The position numbers and the translations under genes were made by a program. From Edaphobacter bradus (GTDB taxonomy: Bacteria > Acidobacteriota > Terriglobia > Terriglobales > Acidobacteriaceae), in the NCBI RefSeq assembly GCF_025685645.1, contig NZ_JAGSYF010000002.1, positions 248,001 to 312,000 of the forward strand: a stretch of DNA of 64,000 nucleotides. The letters run 5' to 3'. Within the stretch, counting starts at the first letter, position 1, and each line of letters begins with the position of its first letter. This document shows positions 37,080 through 46,167 of this stretch, one piece after another. The notes beneath the pieces are model-generated. The model made no database searches. It had not been told where the DNA came from and saw nothing but the letters and a program-made list of their open reading frames with translations.

Positions 37080-40000
37080 CTAATGCGTTACCGTCAATGT
37101 GAAGGTGGCGGAATGCGAGGATGCAGTGCCGCCAGTTCTCATGGCTGTGGCAGTAACGGTCACCTGTGACGTACCCTGCGGCGTGGTTGGCTGGCTGGCG
37201 CAACCCACAATACCGGCGAGGGTCATGGTCAAGGCCAGCATCGCTACGAGCAGACGATGTGTACCTCTCAGCTTCTTCCGCTGCCAGGCCAGAAGTCCTC
37301 CGAAGAGCAGTCCCGGCAACGCGAAGATACTCGCCATCGCCGCCCCGCCGGAGCCCGAGCCGCGATTCATCGACACCGTGCCCGAGTTCGAGCCCTCCGT
37401 CGTGATCGACAGCTTCGAAGTCTGCACCGTGTTCGATCCATCCCCGGTCAGAGAAGATGGAGTGAAGGTGCACGAGGCATCCACGGGAAGTCCCGAGCAG
37501 GCGAAGTTCACAGTGCCCGTGAAGCCACCAACCGGAGTGAAGGTGAAGGTTACCAGACCGCTCTGTCCGGCCTTGAGGGTGAGGGTCGAGGGATTCGCCG
37601 TGAGCGAGAAATCCGGCGCGGTTACAGTCTCAGAGTAAGCGACGGAGTTCGAGCCGGTGAAATTCGCGTCCCCACTGTATACAGCTCGGATCGAATGGGA
37701 GCCGGCGGTCAGTGCACTCGTGGTGTAGGTTGCTACTCCCGCATTATTGATGGTCCCCGAGCCCAGGATTGCCGATCCGTCCATGAACTGCACGGAGCCG
37801 GTTGGATTGCCGGTTGTCGTGCTGGTCACGGTCGCGGTAAGGATGAGAGCGGCATTCAGGTTCCCGTTCGGATTGGAGCCTGCAAGCGCCACCGCACTGC
37901 CCGCCTGTGTCACGGTCAGAGTTCCGTTCGCGGCTGAGACGGAGTAGTTGCTTAGATTCGTGCCCGTCGCGCTTGGAACTATTGCGTAGGCGCCCACAGG
38001 GCTGCCTGTAGTCACCGTGGTGGAGAAGGTCTCGGTGAAACTATCCCCGTTCAGCGCGCCGGTGATCGAGCCCGTGAATGCGGGATTGGCAGTCCCGTAG
38101 ACCTTCGTTGCATCTTTCGCGGTAATCGACAGCGCCGCCTGATTTACTACGAGCGTCGCAGTCTGCGAAGCCGAATTATAGGTGTTACTGTAGCTGCTGT
38201 TCGGTGCCCAGGTTGCGGTTAGGGTGTAAGTACCTGGCGGAAGAATCGTCGTGCTGGTGACGGTTTGCGTGCTGCCACCGTTCACCGTTGCAGTGAAGGT
38301 CGTCGTTCCGTTTGCTGTCAGCGAAGTCGATCCGGCTGCCGCGGTGGCATTGAGCAGCGATCCGAGTGCGGTGCCGTACGAGATTGGCCCGGGTTGCGCG
38401 AAGGTCACCACCGGCGTGATCTTAGCTACCTGCAGCGATATCGTGATCGAGTTGGCTGCGTTGTAGTTCGAATCGCCTACGTAGCCGACCGTCACTGTAT
38501 AAGTGCCTGGAGCAACCGTATTCGGCACAGAAATCGAAGCCGACCCATTGCTGATACTCGCAGTCCCCGAAGCGAACGCATTCCCGCTCACCAAGTAGCC
38601 GATGGTTCCACTGGGAACAGCAATCCCGGCTCCGCTGAACTGCCCGGTCACGGTGATCGCGATCGAACCCGTCTGCCCGCTCGCCACTGAAACGGGCTGC
38701 GTTGCGGGACCGGTCAGCGTTGACGCCGCTTTGCTCACTGAAACAGCCGAGACTGCCGCTGTCCTTGCGCTGTTCGAAAAGTTGCTGTCGCCCGCATACT
38801 GCGCATAGTAGAAGTGCGAGCCTACCGAAGGCGCCGGCACGACGACGGCAGCAGAGGCGCTAGCGATCGTCTGGTTGCCAAGAAGGGTGGTCGGGCCGTC
38901 ATAGAAGGCCAGGGCTCCGCTCGGTGACGATCCTCCTGCGGAAGTCGGCGAGACCGCCGCATTGATAGTCACAGGTTGTCCGTAAACAAGCGACGTCCTG
39001 CTCGGCGTAACTGTTACTGTGGTTGCCGCCTGATCATTCGTCAGCAGGAACTGCGCTGCACTGCTCACACCGCTAGTCGAAGCGCTGACGGTATAGGCCG
39101 TTGAGTTCGCCGTTCCGTTGGCGGTTGCCAACACCGAGCAAAGGCCGATCGGCGCCGTGGTTGACGTGGTGCAGGTCGCTGTGGAAAGGCTGGCGCTGGC
39201 ACCGGAGGCCGGCGCAGCAAACGTCACTACTGCTCCGCCGATTGGATTCGAATACTGATCAAGCACCTCCACCTTCAGCGGAGTCGCGAAGGCTGTGCCA
39301 ATGGCAGCGGTCTGATTGCTGCCCGATACAACCGTGATGCTGGAGGCAATATCCGCGCCAACCGTAATGCTGTTGCTTGTCTGGCTGACGCTGCTGGTGC
39401 CGAGAGCCTGCACTGTGATCGTTTGCGCGCCTGCCGTCTTCAGGGTCACCGTGAACGTCCCGACCCCGTTGTTCCAGCTCACTGAGGAGAAGACCGCATT
39501 CGTATCCGACGAGGTCTGAGTGACTGGTCCTGTATAGCTCGTCATCACGGTTGTGCCGGAATCCGAGTAGGCCGTCACCGTGGCCTGGAAGTTCTGGCCC
39601 GCCGTCGTCGTGGAAGGCACCGTGAGAGCAAAATGGTTCAGGGCTAGAACTCCGACGCCGCTCAGCGCAATGGTTTGCGTGGTGTAATTCGGGGCTACAG
39701 CGTTCAGCGCATCGTCAGTCAGCACAACACTGCCCGAGATGCTGCCTGCCGTTGCCGGAATGAAGTTAATCGCCACAGTGCAGGTCGCGCCTGGGGCGAG
39801 CGTGAACGCCGTTCCGCTTTGCGAGGACGTCTGCGTGCATGTGGAGAAGTTGCCGTAGTTGAAGCTGGACGAGACGCTCGGGTTGTAACCGCCGGCTGCC
39901 GTGGGAACCGGGAAGTTGAGTGTCGCGTTGCCGATGTTGGCGACTGTGACAGACTGTGGACTGTCGGAGCTCGTCGAGCCAACGTTGGTCGATGCAAAGG

Positions 40001-42185
40001 AGAGAGTCGGAGGATCGCTGTTGTCGATCTCCTTCACTACACCGCTACTATACGCTACGAAGACGTTGCCGCTGCCGTCCACCGCCACATCCCTGGCGTC
40101 GCCACTGCCGAGCGTGATCACCGTGGAGCTGGATGAGACCTGGCCGTTGACCGCCACGATCTCCTTCACCGCATTGCCGAAAGTATCCGCTACGAAGACG
40201 TTGCCGCTGCCGTCCACCGCCACGCCATAGGGACCATTAAAGCCGCTGGCGATCGTGTTCACCGTGGAGCTGGATGAGACCTGGCCGTTGACCGCCACGA
40301 TCTCCTTCACCAAGTTGTTGCCAGTATCCGCCACGAAGACGTTGCCGCTGCCGTCCACCGCCACGCCATAGGGACCACTAAAGCCGCTGGCAATCGTGTT
40401 CACCGTGGAGCTGGATGAGACCTGGCCGTTGACCGCCACGATCTCCTTCACCAAGTTGTTGCCAGTATCCGCCACGAAGACGTTGCCACTGGCGTCCACC
40501 GCCACACCAGAGGGCTGATTAAAGCTTCTGATGTTGGTGATCGTGTTTACCGTAGAGCTGGATGAAACCTGGCCATTGACCGCCACAATCTCCTTCACCA
40601 CATTGTTGCCATCATCCGCCACGAAGACGTTGCCGGCGGAGTCCACCGCCACACCAAAGGTGTGTACAAAGCCGCTGCCAATCGTGTTCACCTGGCCGTT
40701 GCCCGCCACAATCTCCTTCACCGCATTGTTGTAAGTATCGGCCACAAAGACGTCACCGCTGGCGTCCACCGCCACGCCAAAGGGATTATTAAAGCCGCTG
40801 CCGAGCGTCTTCACTGCGGCCGGATTTGGGGTCGGATTTGGAAAGCTCACCTGCGGCCCAGTCCCCGTGCCAAAAATGGGGGAGGTTGCGATCGGGCTTC
40901 CTGCCGAGCCCATCAGTTGCACTGCTCCCTTCCGAAGGAAGGGCGTGGTGGGAGTAAATGTGACGCTTACTGAGCAGCTGTCGCCTGCGTTATAGGCATG
41001 TCCGGAGATGCAGGCATCCGTGGCCTGGGTCGATGCTGCCTTGAAGTCCAGGTTCTGAGCTCCCTGCGTCAGCACCACGTAGGGAGTATTTGCCAGGGTG
41101 CCTGGGGTGTCGAAGGTAAAGACCACGGAGAGCGCGCCGCTCGTGCTGCCGACCGCCGTCGCGGGGAACGCCGTCGCCGGGAACCGTTGCGTTCCGGCCA
41201 CAAACTCCTTCACCGCACCGTTGAAGGTATCCGCTACGAAGACGTTGCCGGTGGCGTCCACCGCCACACCAAAGGGGGCATTAAAGCCGCCGCCAATCGT
41301 GTTCACTGTGGAGCTGGAAGAGACCTGGCCATTGACCGCCACGATCTCCTTCACCGCGTTGTTGCTGCGATCCGCCACGAAGACGTTGCCGGTGGCGTCC
41401 ACCGCCACACCATCGGGAAAACTAAAGCCGCTGCCAATCGTGTTTACCGTAGAGCTGGATGAGACCTGGCCGTTGACCGCCACAATCTCCTTCACCGCAT
41501 TGTTGTTAGTATCCGCTACGAAGACATTGCCACTGGCGTCCACCGCCACACCAAAGGGGAAGTTAAAACCGCTGGCGATCGTGTTCACCGTGGAACTGGA
41601 TGAGACCTGGCCATTGACCGCCACGATCTCCTTCACCGCTTTGTTTATACTATCTACTACGAAAACGTTGCCACTGGCGTCCACCGCCACGCCGCTGGGC
41701 TGATTAAAGCCGCTGCCGATCGTGTTCACCGTGGAGCTGGATGAGACCTGGCCGTTGACCGCCACAATCTCCTTCACCGCATTGTTGTTGTAGTCCGCCA
41801 CAAACACATTGCCATTAGCGTCCACTGCCACGCCGGTGGGGCCATTAAAGCCGCTGCCGATCGGGTTCACCGTGGAGGTAGAAGATATTTGGCCGTTGAC
41901 CGCCACAATCTCCTTCACCCCGTCGAAGGCTGCCACGAAGACGTTGCCCCTGGCGTCCATCGCCACGCTATAGGGAGAATTAAAGCCGGGAACGGTGATG
42001 AATCCAACGGCATGGGCGGTCTGCGCGGAGGCCGTCGCTGTCGCCAGCCCCAAAAAGGCGGCAAGCCAAACTCCGGCGAACAAGAACAAACGTTCGCCTG
42101 CAACACGCCGCTGTCGACCCGTATAGGTCCGGGCCACGCCTCCCAGGGAGTTGAGAGAGGACTTGAGAGATTGCACGAATTTCAT
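37080..42185 (-). CDS. Giant secreted NHL-repeat / Ig-like / MBG-domain protein
   Basis: The protein has 1,701 residues. An N-terminal signal (LFLFAGVWLAAFLGLATATASAQ) precedes about a dozen near-identical NHL-type beta-propeller units with the pattern GVAVDASGNVFVADTNNNAVKEIVAVNGQVSSSST, in two blocks split by a beta-sandwich insert. Next come choice-of-anchor-like and bacterial Ig-like repeats (VTFAQPGPISYGTALG, ALSITAKDATKVYGTANP typical of MBG domains). The C-terminus has a hydrophobic helix, LLFGGLLAWQRKKLR, then a lipobox-like LAGIVGCAS. The role is unknown; adhesion or matrix binding is typical for such architectures. The block is flanked by two tRNA-Ala scars. Confidence 0.75.
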   Translation of the reverse strand: MKFVQSLKSSLNSLGGVARTYTGRQRRVAGERLFLFAGVWLAAFLGLATATASAQTAHAVGFITVPGFNSPYSVAMDARGNVFVAAFDGVKEIVAVNGQISSTSTVNPIGSGFNGPTGVAVDANGNVFVADYNNNAVKEIVAVNGQVSSSSTVNTIGSGFNQPSGVAVDASGNVFVVDSINKAVKEIVAVNGQVSSSSTVNTIASGFNFPFGVAVDASGNVFVADTNNNAVKEIVAVNGQVSSSSTVNTIGSGFSFPDGVAVDATGNVFVADRSNNAVKEIVAVNGQVSSSSTVNTIGGGFNAPFGVAVDATGNVFVADTFNGAVKEFVAGTQRFPATAFPATAVGSTSGALSVVFTFDTPGTLANTPYVVLTQGAQNLDFKAASTQATDACISGHAYNAGDSCSVSVTFTPTTPFLRKGAVQLMGSAGSPIATSPIFGTGTGPQVSFPNPTPNPAAVKTLGSGFNNPFGVAVDASGDVFVADTYNNAVKEIVAGNGQVNTIGSGFVHTFGVAVDSAGNVFVADDGNNVVKEIVAVNGQVSSSSTVNTITNIRSFNQPSGVAVDASGNVFVADTGNNLVKEIVAVNGQVSSSSTVNTIASGFSGPYGVAVDGSGNVFVADTGNNLVKEIVAVNGQVSSSSTVNTIASGFNGPYGVAVDGSGNVFVADTFGNAVKEIVAVNGQVSSSSTVITLGSGDARDVAVDGSGNVFVAYSSGVVKEIDNSDPPTLSFASTNVGSTSSDSPQSVTVANIGNATLNFPVPTAAGGYNPSVSSSFNYGNFSTCTQTSSQSGTAFTLAPGATCTVAINFIPATAGSISGSVVLTDDALNAVAPNYTTQTIALSGVGVLALNHFALTVPSTTTAGQNFQATVTAYSDSGTTVMTSYTGPVTQTSSDTNAVFSSVSWNNGVGTFTVTLKTAGAQTITVQALGTSSVSQTSNSITVGADIASSITVVSGSNQTAAIGTAFATPLKVEVLDQYSNPIGGAVVTFAAPASGASASLSTATCTTSTTAPIGLCSVLATANGTANSTAYTVSASTSGVSSAAQFLLTNDQAATTVTVTPSRTSLVYGQPVTINAAVSPTSAGGSSPSGALAFYDGPTTLLGNQTIASASAAVVVPAPSVGSHFYYAQYAGDSNFSNSARTAAVSAVSVSKAASTLTGPATQPVSVASGQTGSIAITVTGQFSGAGIAVPSGTIGYLVSGNAFASGTASISNGSASISVPNTVAPGTYTVTVGYVGDSNYNAANSITISLQVAKITPVVTFAQPGPISYGTALGSLLNATAAAGSTSLTANGTTTFTATVNGGSTQTVTSTTILPPGTYTLTATWAPNSSYSNTYNSASQTATLVVNQAALSITAKDATKVYGTANPAFTGSITGALNGDSFTETFSTTVTTGSPVGAYAIVPSATGTNLSNYSVSAANGTLTVTQAGSAVALAGSNPNGNLNAALILTATVTSTTTGNPTGSVQFMDGSAILGSGTINNAGVATYTTSALTAGSHSIRAVYSGDANFTGSNSVAYSETVTAPDFSLTANPSTLTLKAGQSGLVTFTFTPVGGFTGTVNFACSGLPVDASCTFTPSSLTGDGSNTVQTSKLSITTEGSNSGTVSMNRGSGSGGAAMASIFALPGLLFGGLLAWQRKKLRGTHRLLVAMLALTMTLAGIVGCASQPTTPQGTSQVTVTATAMRTGGTASSHSATFTLTVTH

Positions 42186-42336
42186 GGTTTTTCAGATCTC
42201 CAAAGCAGAAAAAGTAAAAAAACAGACGTCACGCCTTGTTGACCATGAGGGTGGTCAAGCATGTCGTCTGATCATGTGAATGAACTCTTTGAGAACGTAT
42301 CAAACCCCGGCAGGCGGTTGAAGTAACTCTTTAGAG

Positions 42337-42362
42337 CCATCGACACCCTTCCTTGTCGATGG
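42337..42362. repeat. Inverted repeat CCATCGACA / TGTCGATGG
   Basis: A perfect 9-bp stem (42337-42345 and 42354-42362) with an 8-base loop, 152 bp upstream of the NHL start. Its role is unknown; no T-tract is present. Confidence 0.4.
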
Positions 42363-42525
42363 ACTAATGCACTACAACCAGCCGCTGGACGAGGCGATCA
42401 GGATCAGGCCGACGAATCCGATCCTTCAAGGTCTTGAGAGAAAAAACTATTTGCGTTCAAAAGAGAGCCGTTCAGGCAAGGCGGTGCGACGGCTCTATTG
42501 CATTACGCCTTACTGGCCGCGGTGC

Positions 42526-42575
42526 TTTGAATGGCATGGAAGGGGTCATCGGTTCGATCCCGACCAAGCCCAGAC
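42526..42575 (+). repeat. Degenerate tRNA-Ala 3' fragment, attachment-site scar B
   Basis: From ATGGCATGGAAG at 42531 the sequence follows scar A for about 43 bases with a handful of substitutions, including an intact GGTTCGATCCCGA T-loop. The CCA end is corrupted (CCAGACA) and the anticodon stem is mutated. A recombinase fragment lies directly to the right, as at the other scars. Confidence 0.6.
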
Positions 42576-42582
42576 AAACAAT

Positions 42583-42745
42583 TCAATACCAGTTATTTAC
42601 CGGATCACCCGACCGCCTCCCGGACTTCCGAAGGTGCTGAAGTGTGCTGAACCCCAGAAGCATCATCTCCACGACCTTTGCGTTGGCCTCGCGTTTCTGC
42701 TGCGAGACCGCTTGGGTGTAAATATCGAGCGTCATCGGATGTTCG
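42583..42745 (-). pseudogene. Tyrosine recombinase C-terminal remnant
   Basis: The minus strand reads HPMTLDIYTQAVSQQKREANAKVVEMML. This is the extreme C-terminus of a phage-type integrase, including the active-site tyrosine in DIYTQ. The rest of the catalytic domain is missing, and upstream sequence (LTEGGAGIVASC) is no longer recognisable. Confidence 0.7.
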
Positions 42746-43091
42746 CATGAGGCAACAATTCCTGCCCCACCTTCCGTCAGGGCAGTCGAGATGCCCGTCC
42801 TCATCTATGTGTGATAACGGATTATTCTCCACGTTGAGCGGCTGGTCAGTCCGGGATCTGGGATCGCCAGATCGCAACCAGGCGCATCAACGACTGCGCG
42901 GAAAGCCCAGCACCTCGATTGCTTCATCCTCGCCCGACGGTCTCAATCCTGACGACCGCATCCGGGATCCGTTCGTCCTGGAATTCTTGGACCTGAAGGG
43001 ATAAATACTCGGAATCGGATTTGGAGGACGCTGTCATCCCAAATGACTTCGCTTTCGTAGCTAGGCAGAAGCGTCTTCGCATCGGAACCGA

Positions 43092-43925
43092 ATGGTATCG
43101 GGTCGATCTGTTGTTTTTCCACCGGCGGCTTCGATCCTTGTTGATTCTGTTCTGTCCCCAGATACCGAATACTCCACTGCCTATCGCAACGTAAAGCTGA
43201 CGCGAGACGCCAATGGTGTGCTGATTGTTCAACTCCACACCAACGGCGGGCCGTGCGTTATGACGGCACAAACTCACACGGAGTTTGTCGACGCCTTCTA
43301 CCGGATTTCTCAAGATCGAGCGAATAAAATCGTGCTCCTGACAGGAGCAGGCGGCGACTTCATCATAGGCGTCGAATGGTCATCTTTCAGCAATGTCGCC
43401 GATCCCGGTGTCTGGAGCCAGATTCACGACGAAGGCGTTCAGGCTTTGGAAAACATAGCCAACATACGTGTGCCGGTCATCGCGGCTATCGAGGGGCGCG
43501 CACATATTCACTCCGATTACGCGCTGCTCGCCAATGTGATTGTGGCTGCCGAGGGGGCGACCTTCCAGGATGTGGGCCATTATGCCGCTGGCGTTGCACC
43601 CGGTGACGGCATCTTTACCACTTGGAGTTATCGCGCCGGTGCAGGACGCGTCGAGGCGTTCCTGCTCAATCCATATCCGCTGCCGGCGCATACCGCACAG
43701 GAGTGGGGAGTCGTTGCCGAAGTTGTGCCAAACGGTAAAGCGCTAAGCCGCGCGCGCGAACTAGCAGAGCTGTACTTGAAGGCTCCGGAGGTGACGCGCC
43801 GCAACACCCGGGTCCACTTCATTCAACCCCTGAAGGAGCGCCTCGTCCGGGAGGTCGGCTACGGACTTTCCCTTGAAGGCGCGTCAGCCGCGGATCTCAT
43901 CAAATTGAGGCAGGCCAAGGCTTAG
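43092..43925 (+). CDS. Crotonase / enoyl-CoA hydratase family protein (6-oxocamphor-hydrolase-like)
   Basis: The protein has 277 residues; the start is uncertain. The crotonase core is visible: VLIVQLHTNGGPCVMT, KIVLLTGAGGDFIIGVEW (oxyanion strand), IRVPVIAAIEGRAHIHSDYALLANVIVAAEGATFQD, and EWGVVAEVVPNGKALSRARELAE. The GGPCV and HIHSDYALLAN segments are closer to the hydrolase-like branch that cleaves carbon-carbon bonds of diketones than to beta-oxidation hydratases. It is an isolated cargo gene between element scars, so its pathway is unclear. Confidence 0.7.
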   Translation: MVSGRSVVFPPAASILVDSVLSPDTEYSTAYRNVKLTRDANGVLIVQLHTNGGPCVMTAQTHTEFVDAFYRISQDRANKIVLLTGAGGDFIIGVEWSSFSNVADPGVWSQIHDEGVQALENIANIRVPVIAAIEGRAHIHSDYALLANVIVAAEGATFQDVGHYAAGVAPGDGIFTTWSYRAGAGRVEAFLLNPYPLPAHTAQEWGVVAEVVPNGKALSRARELAELYLKAPEVTRRNTRVHFIQPLKERLVREVGYGLSLEGASAADLIKLRQAKA

Positions 43926-44064
43926 CCTGTCTACGAAATCGAAGGTTTAGTACCGCTGCTTTTGTCGGCGTCATCAATGCACAACGTTGCCAAAAAGGCG
44001 CCGACAAGAGCTTCGGCCAGAACGACGCTGAAGGTTCTCGAAAGTAATTATTTGAAAGGTTATC

Positions 44065-44129
44065 ATGACCAAATCCATCGTCATTACGGGAGCATCTAAG
44101 GGAATCGGCCGTGCTTTGGTTGAAGCAGC
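44065..44129 (+). pseudogene. SDR gene 5' fragment
   Basis: MTKSIVITGASKGIGRALVEA is the start of a short-chain dehydrogenase with its TGxxxGIG loop. After about 21 codons the frame runs into antisense IS5-type sequence, so the gene was truncated by an insertion. Confidence 0.6.
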
Positions 44130-44280
44130 GTTCGATACGGTTGCGGAGTTTGTAGAGGTTCTGGTCGTGTTGCCGTTGCTGTCTGCGGTTGATCTTGGAG
44201 GGGATGACGACGATGGCTCCCATGTTCTGTGCATGGGCGAAGATCTGGCGACTGTCGTAGCCGCGATCGGCGATGCCCGA
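44125..44280 (-). mobile_element. IS5-type transposase C-terminal remnant
   Basis: The minus strand reads SGIADRGYDSRQIFAHAQ, then GAIVVIPSKINRRQQ and NLYKLRNRIERCFNQ. These are C-terminal motifs of IS5-family DDE transposases, including the RNRIERCF helix with the last acidic residue. Only this fragment remains. Confidence 0.65.
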
Positions 44281-44540
44281 GCAGGGAGATGGCCTGGGTA
44301 GGGTAAGACTCCAAACTCTGGTGTCCGGTTCTACGCGGTCACCAATTGTCGCAAAAGCGTTAAAGTCAATCCGAAAACGCTAAATTACTTGTGCTTAGAT
44401 TCAGAAACGCTAAAGCGCAAAACTCTCAGGTGCAGTTCCCGCTGGGAGCCGCTCGCATTGAAGAGCGTGTGCGCTTTCGCTGTTTTTTGCAGAACCGTAA
44501 AGCAAAGTCCTCAATGCCGTTCGAATGGAGAGGAAAAGCT

Positions 44541-44694
44541 GGGCTGTTCCGCCACGGCCAGCCCTTGGCCCACTCGGTTGGATCAATGAAAAATTTGCGG
44601 CATTTTTGCGGCAAATAGGGCCAACTGTGCCGGTTTTACCGATTCATCCGGCTTATAAGTCCTTTGCCGTCAATAACGTGCGCGCCCTATCCTA
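44541..44694 (+). other. Element-end sequence similar to 36683-36832
   Basis: This is the counterpart of the element end before scar A, including the block TAAGTCCTTTGCCGTCAATAA. It lies directly before the 42-bp repeat at 44700. Confidence 0.5.
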
Positions 44695-44699
44695 CCTCT

Positions 44700-44741
44700 A
44701 CACGGTAGAGGTCAGCGGTTCGAATCCGCTCGTGCCTACCA
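44700..44741 (+). repeat. 42-bp direct repeat, left attachment site (tRNA 3' end)
   Basis: Identical to 54922-54963. It ends in a T arm (AGCGG-TTCGAAT-CCGCT), a 3' acceptor strand and CCA, i.e. the 3' part of a tRNA gene. The 5' tRNA half is not found upstream, so neither copy is the functional gene. The integrase stop codon is seven bases downstream. Confidence 0.85.
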
Positions 44742-44747
44742 CTCAAA

Positions 44748-45998
44748 TCATTGAATACACATGGAGCCCAGGGGCGGCTCGGTCTGTGTTGCGGCCAACC
44801 CGTCACCATTCGTCACCAATTGCGACAACCTTTCGACTGCCGCGCGTTGATGACTGGGAATGGGTTGGGTGTAGATGTCCATGGTCGTGGACATGTGTGC
44901 GTGCCCTAGCTGTGCCTGAGCCTCTTTGGGCGAGGCTCCCACATGCGAGAGCAAGGTTGCGTGAGTCCGTCGGAGGGTATGCCAGCTCAGCCAGGGAGTC
45001 CCGATCTGCTTGCCCGCCGGTTTGATGAAGCGGGAGAGCAGAGTGCAGTCGCTGAAGGGCATACCCGTACGGGTAGGAAATACCAGTCCATCCCACTGCG
45101 GAGATGCGTCGTAATGACGTCGGAGAGCCGCCGCGAGGGGTGGTGGTAGGGGTAGGGTGCGTTTGCTGCCTTTGGTCTTCGGCGATCCAATCGAGCCACG
45201 ATAGGCGGCCTGTTGAATGCGAATGGTCCCTTTGAGAAAATCCACGTCCTGCCAGCGCAGGCCGAGAATCTCCCCAACGCGCAAGCCGGTATGAATGCCG
45301 ACCTGCGCCATCGTTCGAACCGGTTCCGGAGGCACGGCCAACAACCGTTGGCACTGCTCCCAGGTCAATGCGTTTTTCTCGCGGACTTCGACCTTCTCCG
45401 GTAAATCGATTCCGGTTGCAGGATTGTCCCCAGCGAAATGTCCCCACTTCTTCGCACAGGCAAAGACCTTCGACATAAGGTTGCGGAGATGGCTGCAGAC
45501 CTCCCATCCGGAACCAGAATCGAATTTGCTGAGCACGAAGGATTGGATATCGAGGGTTGAGATATCGCACAGACGTTTCTGACCAAATGCAGGTTTGAGG
45601 TGATAGTTGAGCGTGGTTTGATAGCGTTTCCGTGTGGATTGCTTCAACGTTGGCAACGCATTCGGGACAAAATACCTTTCGATAAAGTCCGCGAAGGTGA
45701 TCGTTGCCATCGGAGTCAGCTTGCCCTGATTCAACGGAAGCAAGAACTCCGCAGCAAGCTTCTTCGCCTGCTTGAGAGACAGGTCCGCGACGTTCCCGAG
45801 AATCTTCGATTCCCTTTTGCGGCCGATCTTGCCATCCGTTGCTAGGTAATCCGCCCACCATTGAAGCTCCCATATGGGGTGTCGCTTGCCACGCTTACGA
45901 ATACTTCCCGTTTGAAAACGTCGGCGAGCCAAGTCTTGCCAGCCTCCTTGCTGGGTTGACCTGCCTTGCCTTTCCGTATCGGGAATTATACGTATCAT
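44748..45998 (-). CDS. Tyrosine recombinase (phage-type integrase)
   Basis: The protein has 416 residues. An N-terminal DUF4102-free AP2-like part (RKRGKRHPIWELQWW) precedes a SAM-like core-binding domain (TFADFIERYFVPNALPTLKQSTRKRYQ). The catalytic domain has Arg in HTGLRVGEILGLRW, SWHTLRRTHATLL (His-Leu-Arg), LGHAHMSTTMDIYTQ (His and Tyr nucleophile). Its gene end abuts the left 42-bp attachment repeat, the usual place for an integrase that targets a tRNA. It appears intact and should catalyse integration and, with a directionality factor, excision of the element. Confidence 0.9.
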   Translation of the reverse strand: MIRIIPDTERQGRSTQQGGWQDLARRRFQTGSIRKRGKRHPIWELQWWADYLATDGKIGRKRESKILGNVADLSLKQAKKLAAEFLLPLNQGKLTPMATITFADFIERYFVPNALPTLKQSTRKRYQTTLNYHLKPAFGQKRLCDISTLDIQSFVLSKFDSGSGWEVCSHLRNLMSKVFACAKKWGHFAGDNPATGIDLPEKVEVREKNALTWEQCQRLLAVPPEPVRTMAQVGIHTGLRVGEILGLRWQDVDFLKGTIRIQQAAYRGSIGSPKTKGSKRTLPLPPPLAAALRRHYDASPQWDGLVFPTRTGMPFSDCTLLSRFIKPAGKQIGTPWLSWHTLRRTHATLLSHVGASPKEAQAQLGHAHMSTTMDIYTQPIPSHQRAAVERLSQLVTNGDGLAATQTEPPLGSMCIQ

Positions 45999-46131
45999 TC
46001 GCTCTCTGGATAGGTATCAATTGCTATCGCGTACCTACTGATTTCTGCTTGGGATATGTATCGATTGCAGCGTGGCGATACGTATCGGCTCTGTATGGGA
46101 TATGTATCGATTGCCGCGTGGGATACGTATT
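45987..46131. repeat. Iteron-like array of GATAyGTATC repeats
   Basis: Copies start at 45987 (TATACGTATC), 46009 (GATAGGTATC), 46053 (GATATGTATC), 46077 (GATACGTATC), 46099 (GATATGTATC) and 46122 (GATACGTATT). Several are followed by GATTGC. Spacing is 22, 44, 24, 22 and 23 bp, with a degenerate unit near 46031. Two-turn spacing is typical of replication iterons or tandem binding sites. The array lies between the replication protein gene and the integrase gene, and its first copy overlaps the integrase start region. Confidence 0.7.
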
Positions 46132-46167
46132 GAGGCGCTGTCGCGAGGTGCTGTTACGAAACAGTCG

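Larger units (their letters stand above)
42186..43091. other. Upstream region of the NHL gene and element junction
   Basis: No full gene was seen. It contains a 9-bp-stem hairpin (42337-42362), a degenerate tRNA-Ala scar near 42526-42575 and a decayed recombinase end (42583-42745). The rest shows nothing recognisable. Confidence 0.45.
43926..44699. other. Junction with IS debris and a second element end
   Basis: It contains truncated SDR and IS5-type fragments (44065-44280). An AT-rich part around 44356-44420 has AAACGCTAAA-type direct repeats. From 44541 it continues with the element-end sequence that resembles 36683-36832. Confidence 0.45.

Noticed and set aside
36638..37083. Short frames on both strands over the tRNA-Ala scar (for example a protein with IGIEPMTSS)
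   Set aside because: They are reading-frame shadows of the tRNA fragment and element end, commonly mis-annotated around such sites.
37080..42185. Tandem short repeats that could suggest a CRISPR array
   Set aside because: The repeats are in-frame NHL-type protein units within one long coding sequence; unit length, variation and codon pattern do not fit CRISPR repeats and spacers.
44700..44741. Functional tRNA gene at the left attachment site
   Set aside because: The upstream sequence does not form a 5' acceptor or D arm, and the putative anticodon loop lacks T33, so this is a 3' fragment only.
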